A stretch of DNA of 64,000 nucleotides from Membranihabitans marinus (lineage in GTDB: Bacteria > Bacteroidota > Bacteroidia > Chitinophagales > Saprospiraceae). This document shows, in pieces, positions 27,398-36,911 of the stretch. Made by a program: the position numbers and the translations under genes. The notes beneath the pieces are model-generated. The model saw only the letters and a program-made list of their open reading frames with translations, was not told the origin of the DNA and did not search any database. The stretch covers positions 204,217 to 268,216 of the forward strand of contig NZ_JAJQYA010000004.1 in the NCBI RefSeq assembly GCF_021729155.1, read 5' to 3'. How positions within the stretch are numbered: position 1 is the first letter of the stretch; every line of letters starts with the position of its first letter.

Positions 27398-28750
27398 TTA
27401 TTGACGATCAAAGGTCAATCTTTCTCCGCTTTGGTCATCCACAATTTTATCATTGTCATAGGCCAACTTGCCATTGATAAAGGTTCGCAACACTTTGGAT
27501 TTAAATGTTCTTCCCTCAAAAGGTGACCATTGACAGTGGTAACGAATATTATCGGATTGAATAATTTGAGGAGTTTTAGTGGACAATTGAACCAAATCAG
27601 CTTTGTACCCTTCTCGGATAAATCCTCGCTCTGCTACATCGAAACAAATGGCTGGGGCATGACTCATCTTTCGAACGATAAAAGGCATAGCTTCATCTAT
27701 AGAATCCTGCAACAAACCGCGGTCAAACAAATCGACCATCCCTATCAAACTATGTTGTACCAGCGGTAGTCCCGACGGACAATGACTATAATTGTTATCC
27801 TTTTCTTCTTTAGTATGAGGTGCGTGATCGGTAGCTACTATGTCGAGTTTGTCGTCCATCAAACCCTGTAACAATGCCCGTTGATCGAATTCGTGTTTAA
27901 TCGCTGGATTGCATTTTATCTTCCCTCCTAATGTGGAATATTCATTGCTATTGAAAGACAGATGATGCACACATACTTCTGCGGTTATTCGCTTTTCTTC
28001 CAATGGAATATCATTGCGAAAAAGGTATAACTCATCAGCCGTAGATATATGAAGAATATGCAGTCGCGCATTGTGTCTTTGAGCCAATTCAACGGCTTGT
28101 TGGCTACTTAAATAGCAAGCTTGACGACTGCGGATGGCTGGGTGTAGTTCAAACGGGATATCCTCTCCGTAAATAGATTGAAAAAATGCAGTATTGGCCC
28201 TAATGGTATATTCATTTTCACAATGAGTAGCAATCAGCATATTGGCTTGGGCAAAAACTTTTTCTAATTGCTCCATATCGTCGACCAACATATTCCCGGT
28301 ACTAGAGCCCATAAATATTTTTAAACCGCAGACGGTTTTGGGATCAGTAGCCAAAACTTCTTCCAGATTGTCGTTACTGACGCCCATAAAAAAGGAATAA
28401 TTGACCGCACTGCTGCGTTTGGCTATTTGATATTTGTCTTCGAGAAGACTTTGGGTAATGGCCGGAGGTTTAGTATTGGGCATTTCCATAAAGCTGGTAA
28501 CCCCTCCAGCCAAAGCCGCTCGCGACTCTGAATATATGTTGGCTTTCCATTCCATTCCAGGCTCTCGAAAATGAACTTGATCATCGATTACGCCGGGTAG
28601 AAGATAGTCTCCTTCGAGATCTATATCCACATCCACTGCTTTTGAAAAACTTCCAATTATAGAAATTCGATCATTTTCTATTAATAAATCACCAGTAGTG
28701 ATTTTTCCTTCATTAACTATTTTTGCATTCCGCAAACCAATTGTAGACAT
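27398..28750 (-). CDS. pyrC: Dihydroorotase (type I/III amidohydrolase)
   Basis: A 450-residue amidohydrolase that interconverts carbamoyl-aspartate and dihydroorotate. Visible residues are VIDDQVHFREPG (54-65), KIFMGSSTGN with the carboxylated lysine, ATHCENE, LHILHIST and ATDHAPHT. The usual HxH pair is Q58-V-H60 here; this matches other Bacteroidota dihydroorotases as I recall them. It is not clustered with other pyr genes; pyrE is 27 kb away. The gene diverges from purK with a 60-bp gap. Confidence 0.93.
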   Translation of the reverse strand: MSTIGLRNAKIVNEGKITTGDLLIENDRISIIGSFSKAVDVDIDLEGDYLLPGVIDDQVHFREPGMEWKANIYSESRAALAGGVTSFMEMPNTKPPAITQSLLEDKYQIAKRSSAVNYSFFMGVSNDNLEEVLATDPKTVCGLKIFMGSSTGNMLVDDMEQLEKVFAQANMLIATHCENEYTIRANTAFFQSIYGEDIPFELHPAIRSRQACYLSSQQAVELAQRHNARLHILHISTADELYLFRNDIPLEEKRITAEVCVHHLSFNSNEYSTLGGKIKCNPAIKHEFDQRALLQGLMDDKLDIVATDHAPHTKEEKDNNYSHCPSGLPLVQHSLIGMVDLFDRGLLQDSIDEAMPFIVRKMSHAPAICFDVAERGFIREGYKADLVQLSTKTPQIIQSDNIRYHCQWSPFEGRTFKSKVLRTFINGKLAYDNDKIVDDQSGERLTFDRQ

Positions 28751-28767
28751 ACTCCGCTAAGTTTAAT

Positions 28768-28775
28768 TATTTTTG
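28768..28775 (+). promoter_or_regulatory. TAnnTTTG promoter for purK-purE
   Basis: TATTTTTG, about 36 bp before the purK ATG. Confidence 0.5.
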
Positions 28776-28810
28776 CTCCAATATTATATAAAGCTAAAAT
28801 TAATCTTTTT

Positions 28811-29956
28811 ATGGATATAGCCAATGTCAAGGTCGGAATTTTAGGAGGAGGCCAGTTAGGAAAAATGCTAAACTATTATGGCAATCATTGGCATCTGCCT
28901 TTGTTTAATTTAGATAAAAGCGAAAATTTCCCCGCAGGGATCAATGCCTACCATTTCACTGAAGGAGATTTTAAAAACTATGACGATGTAGTGGCCTTTG
29001 GTAAAGAAATGGATGTAATAACCATTGAAATAGAACATGTAAATATAGAAGCTCTTCAATATTTGGAATCAATAGGTAAAATAGTCCATCCTTGTTCAGA
29101 AGCTTTAATTACCATCAAGGACAAGTTTCTGCAAAACGAATTTTATGCTGCTCACTCACTGCCTACACCAGAATACAAGAGTTTTGCTTCTAGATCTGAT
29201 CTCCTTACCTCTATACAATCTCACGATACCAAATTGCCCTTGGTTCAAAAAACCAGAGGAGAAGGTTATGATGGCAGAGGGGTTAAAGTAGTCGATTCGA
29301 TGAAAGATCTCAGTGACCTATTGGAAGGCCCTTGTATCGTGGAAACCAAAACTAGGATCGCCAAAGAATTGGCCGTTATTGTGGCTAGAAACGACGACGG
29401 ACAGGTAGTTTGCTACGATCCTGTAGAAATGGTATTTAACGACAACAACATCTTGGAATATCTCTACACCCCAGCCAACGTATCTGTCGACATCCAAGCC
29501 AGTCTTTTAAAATACGCCAAGTCCATAATAGAATTATATAAAATCTCAGGTCTATTGGCCATCGAGTTTTTCTTGGATACCGATCATCAATTATGGGTCA
29601 ATGAAGTAGCACCTCGTCCTCACAATAGTGGTCATCATACCATTGAGAATGCCGTCACTTCCCAGTTTGAACAACATTTGAGAGGAATTCTCAATCTACC
29701 TTTGGGAGACACTACCATGTTGCAACCAGCGGCAATGATCAATATTCTGGGTGAAGAGGGATATGAGGGAAAACCTTATTATCAAGGTATCGAGGAAGTA
29801 TTTAAGATACCCAATGTCCATGTTCATTTATATGGTAAACCGGAAACCAGACCACACCGCAAAATGGGACATATTACGGTATGTGGCAATGATAGAAGTG
29901 AAATAGAGGAAAAGATTAAAAAAATAAGTAAAATATTTAAAGTAATAAGCAAATGA
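28811..29956 (+). CDS. purK: 5-(carboxyamino)imidazole ribonucleotide synthase
   Basis: A 381-residue ATP-grasp enzyme that makes N5-CAIR from AIR, bicarbonate and ATP. The N-terminus [12 protein letters not shown] is diagnostic. An ATP-grasp core contains [13 protein letters not shown] and [18 protein letters not shown], and the substrate/metal end has [15 protein letters not shown]. It overlaps purE by four bases (ATGA), so the two consecutive steps are translationally coupled. Confidence 0.96.
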   Translation: MDIANVKVGILGGGQLGKMLNYYGNHWHLPLFNLDKSENFPAGINAYHFTEGDFKNYDDVVAFGKEMDVITIEIEHVNIEALQYLESIGKIVHPCSEALITIKDKFLQNEFYAAHSLPTPEYKSFASRSDLLTSIQSHDTKLPLVQKTRGEGYDGRGVKVVDSMKDLSDLLEGPCIVETKTRIAKELAVIVARNDDGQVVCYDPVEMVFNDNNILEYLYTPANVSVDIQASLLKYAKSIIELYKISGLLAIEFFLDTDHQLWVNEVAPRPHNSGHHTIENAVTSQFEQHLRGILNLPLGDTTMLQPAAMINILGEEGYEGKPYYQGIEEVFKIPNVHVHLYGKPETRPHRKMGHITVCGNDRSEIEEKIKKISKIFKVISK

Positions 29957-30447
29957 AAGAAGTAAGTATCATCATGGGGTCAGACTCAGACCTAGTCATA
30001 ATGGAATCGGCGGCAGAAATCTTAAGTCAACTCAATATATCTTTCGAATTAACCGTAGTCTCTGCACATAGGACACCAGATCGCATGTTCTCTTATGCCA
30101 AGGAAGCCAGGGACAGAGGGATTAAGGTAATAATAGCTGGTGCTGGTGGTGCTGCTCATTTACCGGGAATGGTAGCCTCTCTCACTACCCTACCCGTAAT
30201 AGGAGTTCCCATCAAATCCTCTAACAGTATCGATGGTTGGGATAGTATATTGTCTATTCTACAGATGCCCAATGGAATACCTGTGGCTACAGTGGCCCTT
30301 AATGCTGCCAAAAACGCAGGACTGTTAGCGGCGAGAATATTGGGTGCTAGTAATGTAGATATATCGAACCGATTGCAGGATTATCAAAATGAATTAACCG
30401 GTCAGGTAGAAGAAAAAATCAAAAAGGTAGAAGCTAAGTATAAGTAA
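29953..30447 (+). CDS. purE: N5-CAIR mutase
   Basis: A 164-residue class-I PurE that moves the carboxyl group of N5-CAIR to C4, giving CAIR. Family landmarks are IIMGSDSDL at the N-terminus, SAHRTPDRM with the active-site His, [11 protein letters not shown], and PVIGVPI. It is the second gene of the purKE pair. Confidence 0.97.
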   Translation: MKEVSIIMGSDSDLVIMESAAEILSQLNISFELTVVSAHRTPDRMFSYAKEARDRGIKVIIAGAGGAAHLPGMVASLTTLPVIGVPIKSSNSIDGWDSILSILQMPNGIPVATVALNAAKNAGLLAARILGASNVDISNRLQDYQNELTGQVEEKIKKVEAKYK

Positions 30448-30504
30448 TATTGGTATAAATAGATAGAATACACGATCTAAAATGGTTTTTATAAACTATT
30501 CTAG

Positions 30505-30512
30505 TATCTTTG
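30505..30512 (+). promoter_or_regulatory. TAnnTTTG promoter for the DEAD-box helicase
   Basis: TATCTTTG overlaps a possible TTG start at 30510, which rules that start out and points to the ATG at 30534 with a leader of about 17 nt. Confidence 0.6.
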
Positions 30513-30533
30513 CACACTTATACAAATAATTAT

Positions 30534-31796
30534 ATGACATTCAAAGATTTAGAAATCATTCCTCCCATACTTTCAGCCCTTTCAGAACAGGGATATACAG
30601 CACCAACACCCATTCAACAACAATCCATCCCCATATTATTACAGGGTAAAGATTTATTGGGTTGCGCTCAAACAGGAACAGGAAAAACAGCGGCATTTGC
30701 CATTCCAATACTTCAAAATTTATTGGCCAACAAAACGGGCACCAAGTCGAGAAACATCAGTGCATTGGTGGTTACACCTACCAGAGAGTTAGCCATACAA
30801 ATTGATGAAAACTTTACCAAATACGGAAAGTTTACTCCACTTAGAAATACAGTTATTTTTGGAGGTGTAAAGCAAGCCAGTCAAGTAAAAGCACTGCGTT
30901 CAGGAGTCGACATATTAATAGCTACACCGGGACGTTTGTTGGATTTAATTCAGCAAGGTTATATCTCCCTCAACCATATCAAGTACTTTGTATTGGATGA
31001 AGCAGACCAGATGCTGGACATGGGCTTTATTCACGATATCAAAAAGATCATTGCAAAATTGCCAACAGAGAGACAATCTCTGTTTTTTTCGGCGACGATG
31101 GCTCCTGCCATTGTCAATTTGTCAAAGAAAATATTAGGCAATCCCGAGCGAGTGACCATTGCTCCAGAACAGACTACGGCAGAGAAAGTAGAACAATGTG
31201 TTTACTTTGTACCCAGACAGAATAAGATTCCTCTACTCAAACATTTACTGAGAGAAGAAGATATCGCTTCAGCTTTGGTTTTTTCAAGAACCAAACACGG
31301 TGCCAATAAAATCGTTAAATTGTTGAATCGATCCGATATACATGCGGAAGCTATTCACGGCAACAAATCTCAGAATGCCCGACAGAAGGCATTGGAGAAT
31401 TTCAAAAATGGGGATACGACTGTATTGGTAGCCACCGATATAGCTGCCAGAGGTATTGATGTAGATTCTTTATCTCACGTCATCAATTACGACTTGCCCA
31501 ATGTACCAGAAACCTACGTACACCGAATTGGTCGTACTGGTAGAGCTGGAGCCAGCGGCATGGCCTATTCGTTTTGTGATGTAGAAGAGCGTCCCTACTT
31601 AAGAGATATCCAAAAATTGATTGGTCAGACCATACCCAGCGTAAAAGAACACCCATTTGACACGGTGGAAGATAATGGAGAAAATAATAATAACAATAAC
31701 GCAAGACCTCCTCGTGGCAATAACAATAGTCAGAACAACAGAAGGAAGAGTAATTATAGATCGTCCAATCGCTCTAGATCGCCGAGAAAGGATTAG
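30534..31796 (+). CDS. DEAD-box ATP-dependent RNA helicase
   Basis: A 420-residue RNA helicase of the RhlE/CsdA type. Q motif is near PTPIQQQS, motif I AQTGTGKT at 45-52, motif II DEAD at 155-158, motif III SAT, and motif [12 protein letters not shown]. The C-terminal 50 residues are Asn/Arg/Ser-rich and basic ([15 protein letters not shown]), typical of an RNA-binding tail. Probable roles are ribosome assembly or mRNA unwinding, often cold-induced. A 23-bp palindromic terminator follows. Confidence 0.94.
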   Translation: MTFKDLEIIPPILSALSEQGYTAPTPIQQQSIPILLQGKDLLGCAQTGTGKTAAFAIPILQNLLANKTGTKSRNISALVVTPTRELAIQIDENFTKYGKFTPLRNTVIFGGVKQASQVKALRSGVDILIATPGRLLDLIQQGYISLNHIKYFVLDEADQMLDMGFIHDIKKIIAKLPTERQSLFFSATMAPAIVNLSKKILGNPERVTIAPEQTTAEKVEQCVYFVPRQNKIPLLKHLLREEDIASALVFSRTKHGANKIVKLLNRSDIHAEAIHGNKSQNARQKALENFKNGDTTVLVATDIAARGIDVDSLSHVINYDLPNVPETYVHRIGRTGRAGASGMAYSFCDVEERPYLRDIQKLIGQTIPSVKEHPFDTVEDNGENNNNNNARPPRGNNNSQNNRRKSNYRSSNRSRSPRKD

Positions 31797-31811
31797 ATTT
31801 AAAGTAGTGTA

Positions 31812-31857
31812 AAATAAAAAAGGCTAAAATGAGATCTCATTTTAGCCTTTTTTATTT
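31812..31857. terminator. Bidirectional palindromic terminator (23-bp arms, no loop spacer)
   Basis: A perfect 46-bp palindrome centred on GAGATCTC, core AAAAAAGGCTAAAATGAGA on the left, with A/T tracts at both edges. In RNA the central bases form the loop. It separates convergent genes ending at 31796 (+) and 31873 (-). Confidence 0.92.
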
Positions 31858-31872
31858 AAATGAATTTAATAA

Positions 31873-32451
31873 TTAAAATTCAATATCCGCCACCAAATCA
31901 AACTCATCATAGATGGCTTTATCTTTAAGATCATCGAAGAATGAAGTAGAACCATATCTGACATTGTACTTGCTTCTATCGATTTTCATAGTAGCATTGG
32001 CTTTATTACCATAGATGGAAAGATCAAAAGTTATCGGCTTAGTAATGCCCTTTATCGTCAAATCACCAGTGGCTTGGTATGAATTTTTACCAGTAGCTTC
32101 TACTTTAGTTAATTTTAGACTAGCTGTTGGAAATTTTTCAACGCCAAAAAAATCATCTGATTTCAAATGACCTTCTAGTTTCCCTTTAGATGAACCTTCT
32201 AAATCATCAGCTACAATGGTTGACATATCGATCACAAACTCACCTCCGACCAATTGATCATCATTGAAATGCAAAGCACCAGATTTCAAAGTGATGGTTC
32301 CGTAATGTGATCCAGTTACTTTGTATCCTTTCCACACCACTTTACTTTTGTCCAACTTTACTTCCTTGGTTACATTGGCTATTGGTGTAAAAGCAAACAA
32401 TACACCAGCTATTAAACTAAATAATGCAAAATACTTCATTGAAATTTTCAT
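31873..32451 (-). CDS. YceI-family lipid-binding protein
   Basis: A 192-residue secreted protein with a signal peptide (MKISMKYFALFSLIAGVLFAF). The YceI lipocalin-like barrel is recognisable by SKVVWKGYKVTGSHYGTI near the start, IDMSTIV and GDLTIKGITKPITFDLS, and FDDLKDKAIYDEFDL at the end. The family binds polyisoprenoids in the periplasm; the ligand here is unknown. Confidence 0.92.
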   Translation of the reverse strand: MKISMKYFALFSLIAGVLFAFTPIANVTKEVKLDKSKVVWKGYKVTGSHYGTITLKSGALHFNDDQLVGGEFVIDMSTIVADDLEGSSKGKLEGHLKSDDFFGVEKFPTASLKLTKVEATGKNSYQATGDLTIKGITKPITFDLSIYGNKANATMKIDRSKYNVRYGSTSFFDDLKDKAIYDEFDLVADIEF

Positions 32452-32638
32452 ATAATAATTGTTTTAAAATTTTTAATAATTGAAATTTACTTAGCCTTTC
32501 CTAAGTTTTTAAACCTCTATCTACTGATCTATATTCGATCAATATAATAAGTCAAAGATGAATAATGTTAACGTCTTAGAAAATAATATAGTTTAAAAAA
32601 TTACCATAATCTAGATTAATATATCGCGGAACAGCACT

Positions 32639-33211
32639 TCATTTTTGATTTCTAATCTTACTGAGAAACTCCTTGGTGATGCCCAAATAAGAAGCGATCA
32701 TATACAGAGGAATACGCTGCTCTAATTGAGGATACTGTTCTCTAAAGTATTGATATCTCTGTAATGCAGTAATTGAAAAATTGCGCACCAATCGCTCTTG
32801 TGATGCTACTAATGCCTTCTCTAATACCTTTCTAAACGCTCGATCCACTTTGGGTATAGCTAAGGTAATATCTTCTTCATCTTCGTAGGTCAACTGAATC
32901 ACTTCAGTATTCTCGATACACTGAATGTTGTAAGCAGCAGGTGATTGAGAAATAAAACTTCCCAGATCGGTAGACCACCAATTTTCGACGGAAAACATAA
33001 TGATGTGTTCCTGTCCATCTTCATCCAAATAAAAGGTTTTAGTACAACCTTTGACTACAAAACTATTGTATCTACACACATCTCCTTGTTGAACCATGTA
33101 TTGGCCTTTGAGATACTTTCTGTATTTTAATTTAGAAGTTAATAAGTCAATTTCTTGTGCATCGAATTCCACATATTGATTAAAATAATTCAGTAAAGGT
33201 TGATAAGGCAT
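32639..33211 (-). CDS. Crp/Fnr-family transcriptional regulator
   Basis: A 190-residue protein with a cNMP-binding-like domain at about 20-125 (KYLKGQYMVQQGDVCRYNSFVVKG) and a C-terminal helix-turn-helix (IPLYMIASYLGITKEFLSKIRN). The phosphate-binding cassette of true CRP is not conserved, so cAMP may not be the ligand. This branch of short regulators is common in Bacteroidota. It has no obvious partner nearby. Confidence 0.87.
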   Translation of the reverse strand: MPYQPLLNYFNQYVEFDAQEIDLLTSKLKYRKYLKGQYMVQQGDVCRYNSFVVKGCTKTFYLDEDGQEHIIMFSVENWWSTDLGSFISQSPAAYNIQCIENTEVIQLTYEDEEDITLAIPKVDRAFRKVLEKALVASQERLVRNFSITALQRYQYFREQYPQLEQRIPLYMIASYLGITKEFLSKIRNQK

Positions 33212-33292
33212 AGGTTAAATTATCACAAGAATCAAAAGATATAAAGATGGTTGACTTCCAATCTAAAAATTAAGTAAGTAGTCTATATAAAA

Positions 33293-33326
33293 ATATACCA
33301 TTGACAGGTGAATATCAATGGTATAT
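33293..33326 (-). terminator. Terminator of the GMC oxidoreductase operon
   Basis: A 12-bp perfect stem (ATATACCATTGA / TCAATGGTATAT) with a 10-nt loop. On the minus strand it is followed by TTTTTATAT, 28 bp after the subunit-3 stop. Confidence 0.75.
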
Positions 33327-33353
33327 ATAAACTATCGTTAAATCTTGACTATC

Positions 33354-34070
33354 CTACCAAGAAGCAATTTCATTTCTCTCTTCCGGTTTGATATACTTGT
33401 CCATATATTCAGCGTCGTATTGCTTATTGTGTTTGGCCAGTACATCTTCGGGTACTCCATTCCATACATTGGGTGTATTACCTACATATCCCAAATCATC
33501 GATACCTATTTTCGAAGTATAAAATCCTGTGGCTACAAGGTTTCTAATATGTGAGAAAAACTTAGCGCCTTGAGACAATTCTGGTTTTACATCATCGGGA
33601 TAAGCTATATCTTCAACTATAGCAATTTGCTCATCCTTAGATAAGTCTACAAATATCTTATTATAGCGTTTATTGCTTTCGTGATCCAACCACATTAAGC
33701 CCCCTCTCATCGGAACCTGATGATATGGCATATCTTTCACTATAAATTCAATAAAATCCGGTACACCTGCATCGGTTGCAGAGCCAGATGTATCATCTGC
33801 AGGGATAATAATATCTGACAGAACCGCTATAGTAGCCATTTCTTCTGGAGTAAAAAATGTGGTTGACAATAACTTGAGATCGTATTCCATCTCTTCTGGA
33901 GTTCTTCCATATCCGTGTCCAGGAGCTGAATAATCCACTTTTCCATCTCCCAATACGGCTTCTCCTCCTTCACCATTGCTTTCCGTATGATCCAACTTAC
34001 AGCCCGTCAATACAAAAGAACCTGCAAAAGACCCTACCATCAACGATTTAATTGTTTCTCTTCTATCCAT
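33354..34070 (-). CDS. Gluconate 2-dehydrogenase subunit 3 family protein
   Basis: A 238-residue protein starting MDRRETIKSLMVGSFAGSF, a Tat-like twin-arginine leader with lipobox LTGC. The body matches the subunit-3 family (TFFTPEEMATIAVLSDIIIPADDTSG, ADAGVPDFIEFIVKD). These small partners accompany GMC-type membrane dehydrogenases. It lies 21 bp behind the GMC gene. The ATG at 34070 is used because the ORF's first codon at 34073 is GTG. Confidence 0.88.
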   Translation of the reverse strand: MDRRETIKSLMVGSFAGSFVLTGCKLDHTESNGEGGEAVLGDGKVDYSAPGHGYGRTPEEMEYDLKLLSTTFFTPEEMATIAVLSDIIIPADDTSGSATDAGVPDFIEFIVKDMPYHQVPMRGGLMWLDHESNKRYNKIFVDLSKDEQIAIVEDIAYPDDVKPELSQGAKFFSHIRNLVATGFYTSKIGIDDLGYVGNTPNVWNGVPEDVLAKHNKQYDAEYMDKYIKPEERNEIASW

Positions 34071-34091
34071 CACTAGTTAATTTTCAAGTGT

Positions 34092-35834
34092 TTAAATATT
34101 CATTTTTTTCAATTCCCCAACCAAATAGTCTGAAGCTCTCCAAGCCAAAGCCAAGATGGTCCAAGTTGGGTTTTTATCTGCTTGCGATACAAAAGCACCA
34201 CCGTCCATTACAAATAAATTTTTGACATCATGTGCTTGATTAAATTCATTCAAAACGCTGGTTCTAGGATTACTACCCATTCTCGTCGTTCCTACTTCGT
34301 GAATGATTTGTCCGGGAGCTTTTAATCCGTATTGTTCTTCAGGACCTGGTTTATCACCTAATGGAATACCTCCCATGTTGTGAATCATTTCATCAAAAGT
34401 ATCCACCATGTGTTTGGCTTGTTGTACCTCATCTTCTGTCCATTTGTAATGGAATCTCAAAACCGGTATACCAAATTTATCGACTACATTGGGATCGATC
34501 TCGCAATAATTATCGTATTGAGGTATAGATTCTCCACGACCAGCAAAACCCACAGTTGCTCCATAGAATCGACGAATATCTTTCTTCAATTCTGTACCGT
34601 AACCACCTGCAGACTTTGTCTCTCCATCGATTCCCGGTACCAAGGAGTTTAAATTCTCCATTCCAAATCCAAATCCGTAAGATGGCATTCCCATACCTCC
34701 CCAGAATTCTATGTGATACCCTCGAGTAAATGGCAGTTTGGCATCGTTAAGCCACCACGGAGTGTACAGGTGCATCCCTCCTACTCCATCTTCGTTGTAA
34801 CGCTTTCTATCCATCAATGCTGGCACAATAGCTGTTCGTCCTGCACCAGTAGAATCGTGAATATATCTTCCTACGTGATTACTTGAATTACCTATACCAT
34901 TGGGGTGATTAGCAGACTTAGAATTGAGCATTATCCTTGCCGAACTAGCTGCACTGGCCGCCAATACCACAACTTTAGCCTTAATAGCATATTCCTGCAT
35001 ATCGGCTTTGTCGATATAGGATACCCCAGTTGCCAATCCATCTCCATCGGTCAAAACTTCTCTAACCATCGCCCCGACATAAAGATCTATTTTACCCGAT
35101 TCCATAGCTGGTTTTACCAACACAGAAGAAGAAGAAAAATCACCGTAAACCGAACACGACCTATTACATTGACTACAATAAAAACATGGATTTCTTCTAT
35201 CGTCAACCTTCTTAGTCAGAATAGACAATCTCGATGGGATGACGGGGATGCCCATTTTTTTAGCCGAATCGCGAACATATAATTCATGTAAACGCGGCTT
35301 TGGTGGAGGTAAAAAATGACCGTCGGGCTCATTTGGAATATTTTCCTTGGTTCCAAAAACACCGATTAATTTATCTACTTTATCGTAATAAGGAGCAACA
35401 TCCTCATAAGAAATAGGCCAATTGTCTCCTTTTCCATCAAAATCTTTTCGCTTAAAATCCAGAGGTCCAAATCGCAATGAAATCCTTCCCCAGTGATTCG
35501 TTCTTCCTCCAAGCATTCGAGATCGAAACCAATCAAATTTTGTCCCATCTTTATGAGTATACGGCTCTCCATCTAATTTCCAACCACCATAGGCCATATC
35601 CATCTCTCCGAAATGTCTAAAATCTGTGCTCGCCCCTCTCCTTGGTGATTCATAAGGCCATTTTAATTGAGTTTGCTGATCCGGATTAGCGGGATCAAAA
35701 TTGGGTCCGGCTTCCAATAACGCAACCTTCAATCCAGCTTCTGATAATACTTTGGCGGCCATACCGCCCCCTGCACCTGAACCTACGATACAAACATCGT
35801 ATTTCTTACTCTGTTCCTTTATTTGAAAAGACAT
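34092..35834 (-). CDS. GMC-family FAD oxidoreductase (gluconate/sugar dehydrogenase-like large subunit)
   Basis: A 580-residue flavoprotein. The Rossmann motif GSGAGGG is at 18-24, and the C-terminal GMC block runs HEVGTTRMG to KNPTWTILAL, with the active-site His and Asn. A cysteine cluster C217-X2-C220-X2-C223-X3-C227 (NPCFYCSQCNRSC) could hold an Fe-S centre or a metal. No signal peptide is visible on this subunit; the partner's Tat-like leader could carry the complex. Oxidation of a sugar or sugar acid is likely, but the substrate is not shown. Confidence 0.9.
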   Translation of the reverse strand: MSFQIKEQSKKYDVCIVGSGAGGGMAAKVLSEAGLKVALLEAGPNFDPANPDQQTQLKWPYESPRRGASTDFRHFGEMDMAYGGWKLDGEPYTHKDGTKFDWFRSRMLGGRTNHWGRISLRFGPLDFKRKDFDGKGDNWPISYEDVAPYYDKVDKLIGVFGTKENIPNEPDGHFLPPPKPRLHELYVRDSAKKMGIPVIPSRLSILTKKVDDRRNPCFYCSQCNRSCSVYGDFSSSSVLVKPAMESGKIDLYVGAMVREVLTDGDGLATGVSYIDKADMQEYAIKAKVVVLAASAASSARIMLNSKSANHPNGIGNSSNHVGRYIHDSTGAGRTAIVPALMDRKRYNEDGVGGMHLYTPWWLNDAKLPFTRGYHIEFWGGMGMPSYGFGFGMENLNSLVPGIDGETKSAGGYGTELKKDIRRFYGATVGFAGRGESIPQYDNYCEIDPNVVDKFGIPVLRFHYKWTEDEVQQAKHMVDTFDEMIHNMGGIPLGDKPGPEEQYGLKAPGQIIHEVGTTRMGSNPRTSVLNEFNQAHDVKNLFVMDGGAFVSQADKNPTWTILALAWRASDYLVGELKKMNI

Positions 35835-35850
35835 ACATTCATTTTTATTA

Positions 35851-35858
35851 CAAAAATA
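35851..35858 (-). promoter_or_regulatory. TAnnTTTG promoter for the GMC operon
   Basis: TATTTTTG on the minus strand, 17 bp before the ATG at 35834, implying a very short leader. Confidence 0.45.
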
Positions 35859-35911
35859 TCCTATAAAAGCACCTAATATATTACTAAAATGGTAAGTAAA
35901 AAAATATTTCT

Positions 35912-36763
35912 TTACTTTGTAGCTGGTCTAATTAACCCTTCTTGAACAATACTTGCTACCATTTGACCGTTAATGTCAAATATTTGACCATTGGCAAATC
36001 CTCTGGCGGCAATAGCCGTAGGACTATTGACATCGTACAACAACCAATCGTTAATATTTACCGGTCTATGAAACCACATCCCGTGATCTATGCTGGCTAT
36101 TATAGTATTAGAAAATGTAGCCTCTTCGTGAGGTAAAATTGCTGTAGCCAATAAATTGTAATCCGACACATAGGCCAATAAGGCTTCTTGAATCTTCCTC
36201 GACAATTCTTCTTTTTTTCTAAACTTAAACCAAATTTGACGAACGGGATCGTATTTTCCAGGCAAAAGTGGATTTGTTAAATCAACTGGTTTGAATTCAA
36301 AAGGAAAATCTATCTCAATCAAGCGTTTAGCCGCAGATGGCAACATCCCCAATATTCCTTTCTTTAATTGATCAAAACTAATCAATTCGTCGGGATGGGC
36401 GACATTGGGCATAGACTTTTGATGATTGTAGCCCGCTTCTACTTTGTGAAATGAAGCCGCCATGATAAAAATAGTCTGATGGTTTTGTTCGACCAGCACT
36501 CGTCTGGTACTAAAACTTCTCCCATCTCTCACTACATCGACTCGAAAAAAAAGTGGTAAATCGGGATTTCCTGGCAGTATAAAATATGAATGTAGAGAGT
36601 GGATATACCTTTCATCAGGCACGGTTTCATAGGCCGCTATTATACTCTGAGCCAAAACTTGACCACCGAAAATATTTCGAGTTCCAATATGTAGATTCTC
36701 GCCCTTGTATAATAATTCTCCAGCAGATTCTAATTTCAATATTGTCAATAATTGATCTACCAT
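35912..36763 (-). CDS. tesB: Acyl-CoA thioesterase II (double hot-dog)
   Basis: A 283-residue enzyme that hydrolyses acyl-CoA to free fatty acid and CoA. The N-terminal hot-dog has IFGGQVLAQSIIAAYETVP and DGRSFSTRRVLVEQNHQTIF. The C-terminal one has SNTIIASIDHGMWFHRPVNINDW and SPTAIAARGFANGQIFDINGQ, the usual end. Length matches TesB. It is a single gene, 150 bp from lptD, probably housekeeping in fatty-acid turnover. Confidence 0.93.
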   Translation of the reverse strand: MVDQLLTILKLESAGELLYKGENLHIGTRNIFGGQVLAQSIIAAYETVPDERYIHSLHSYFILPGNPDLPLFFRVDVVRDGRSFSTRRVLVEQNHQTIFIMAASFHKVEAGYNHQKSMPNVAHPDELISFDQLKKGILGMLPSAAKRLIEIDFPFEFKPVDLTNPLLPGKYDPVRQIWFKFRKKEELSRKIQEALLAYVSDYNLLATAILPHEEATFSNTIIASIDHGMWFHRPVNINDWLLYDVNSPTAIAARGFANGQIFDINGQMVASIVQEGLIRPATK

Positions 36764-36911
36764 AATATATTTTAAATGTTAAAAACCAACAACATAATTA
36801 ACTGTATAAAGAACACTTTATTTTATCACTTAATACAATATAGTGATTATATTAACAATACAAATATATACTATAACAATATATGATAAAAAAACTTCCC
36901 TTCTATTTACT

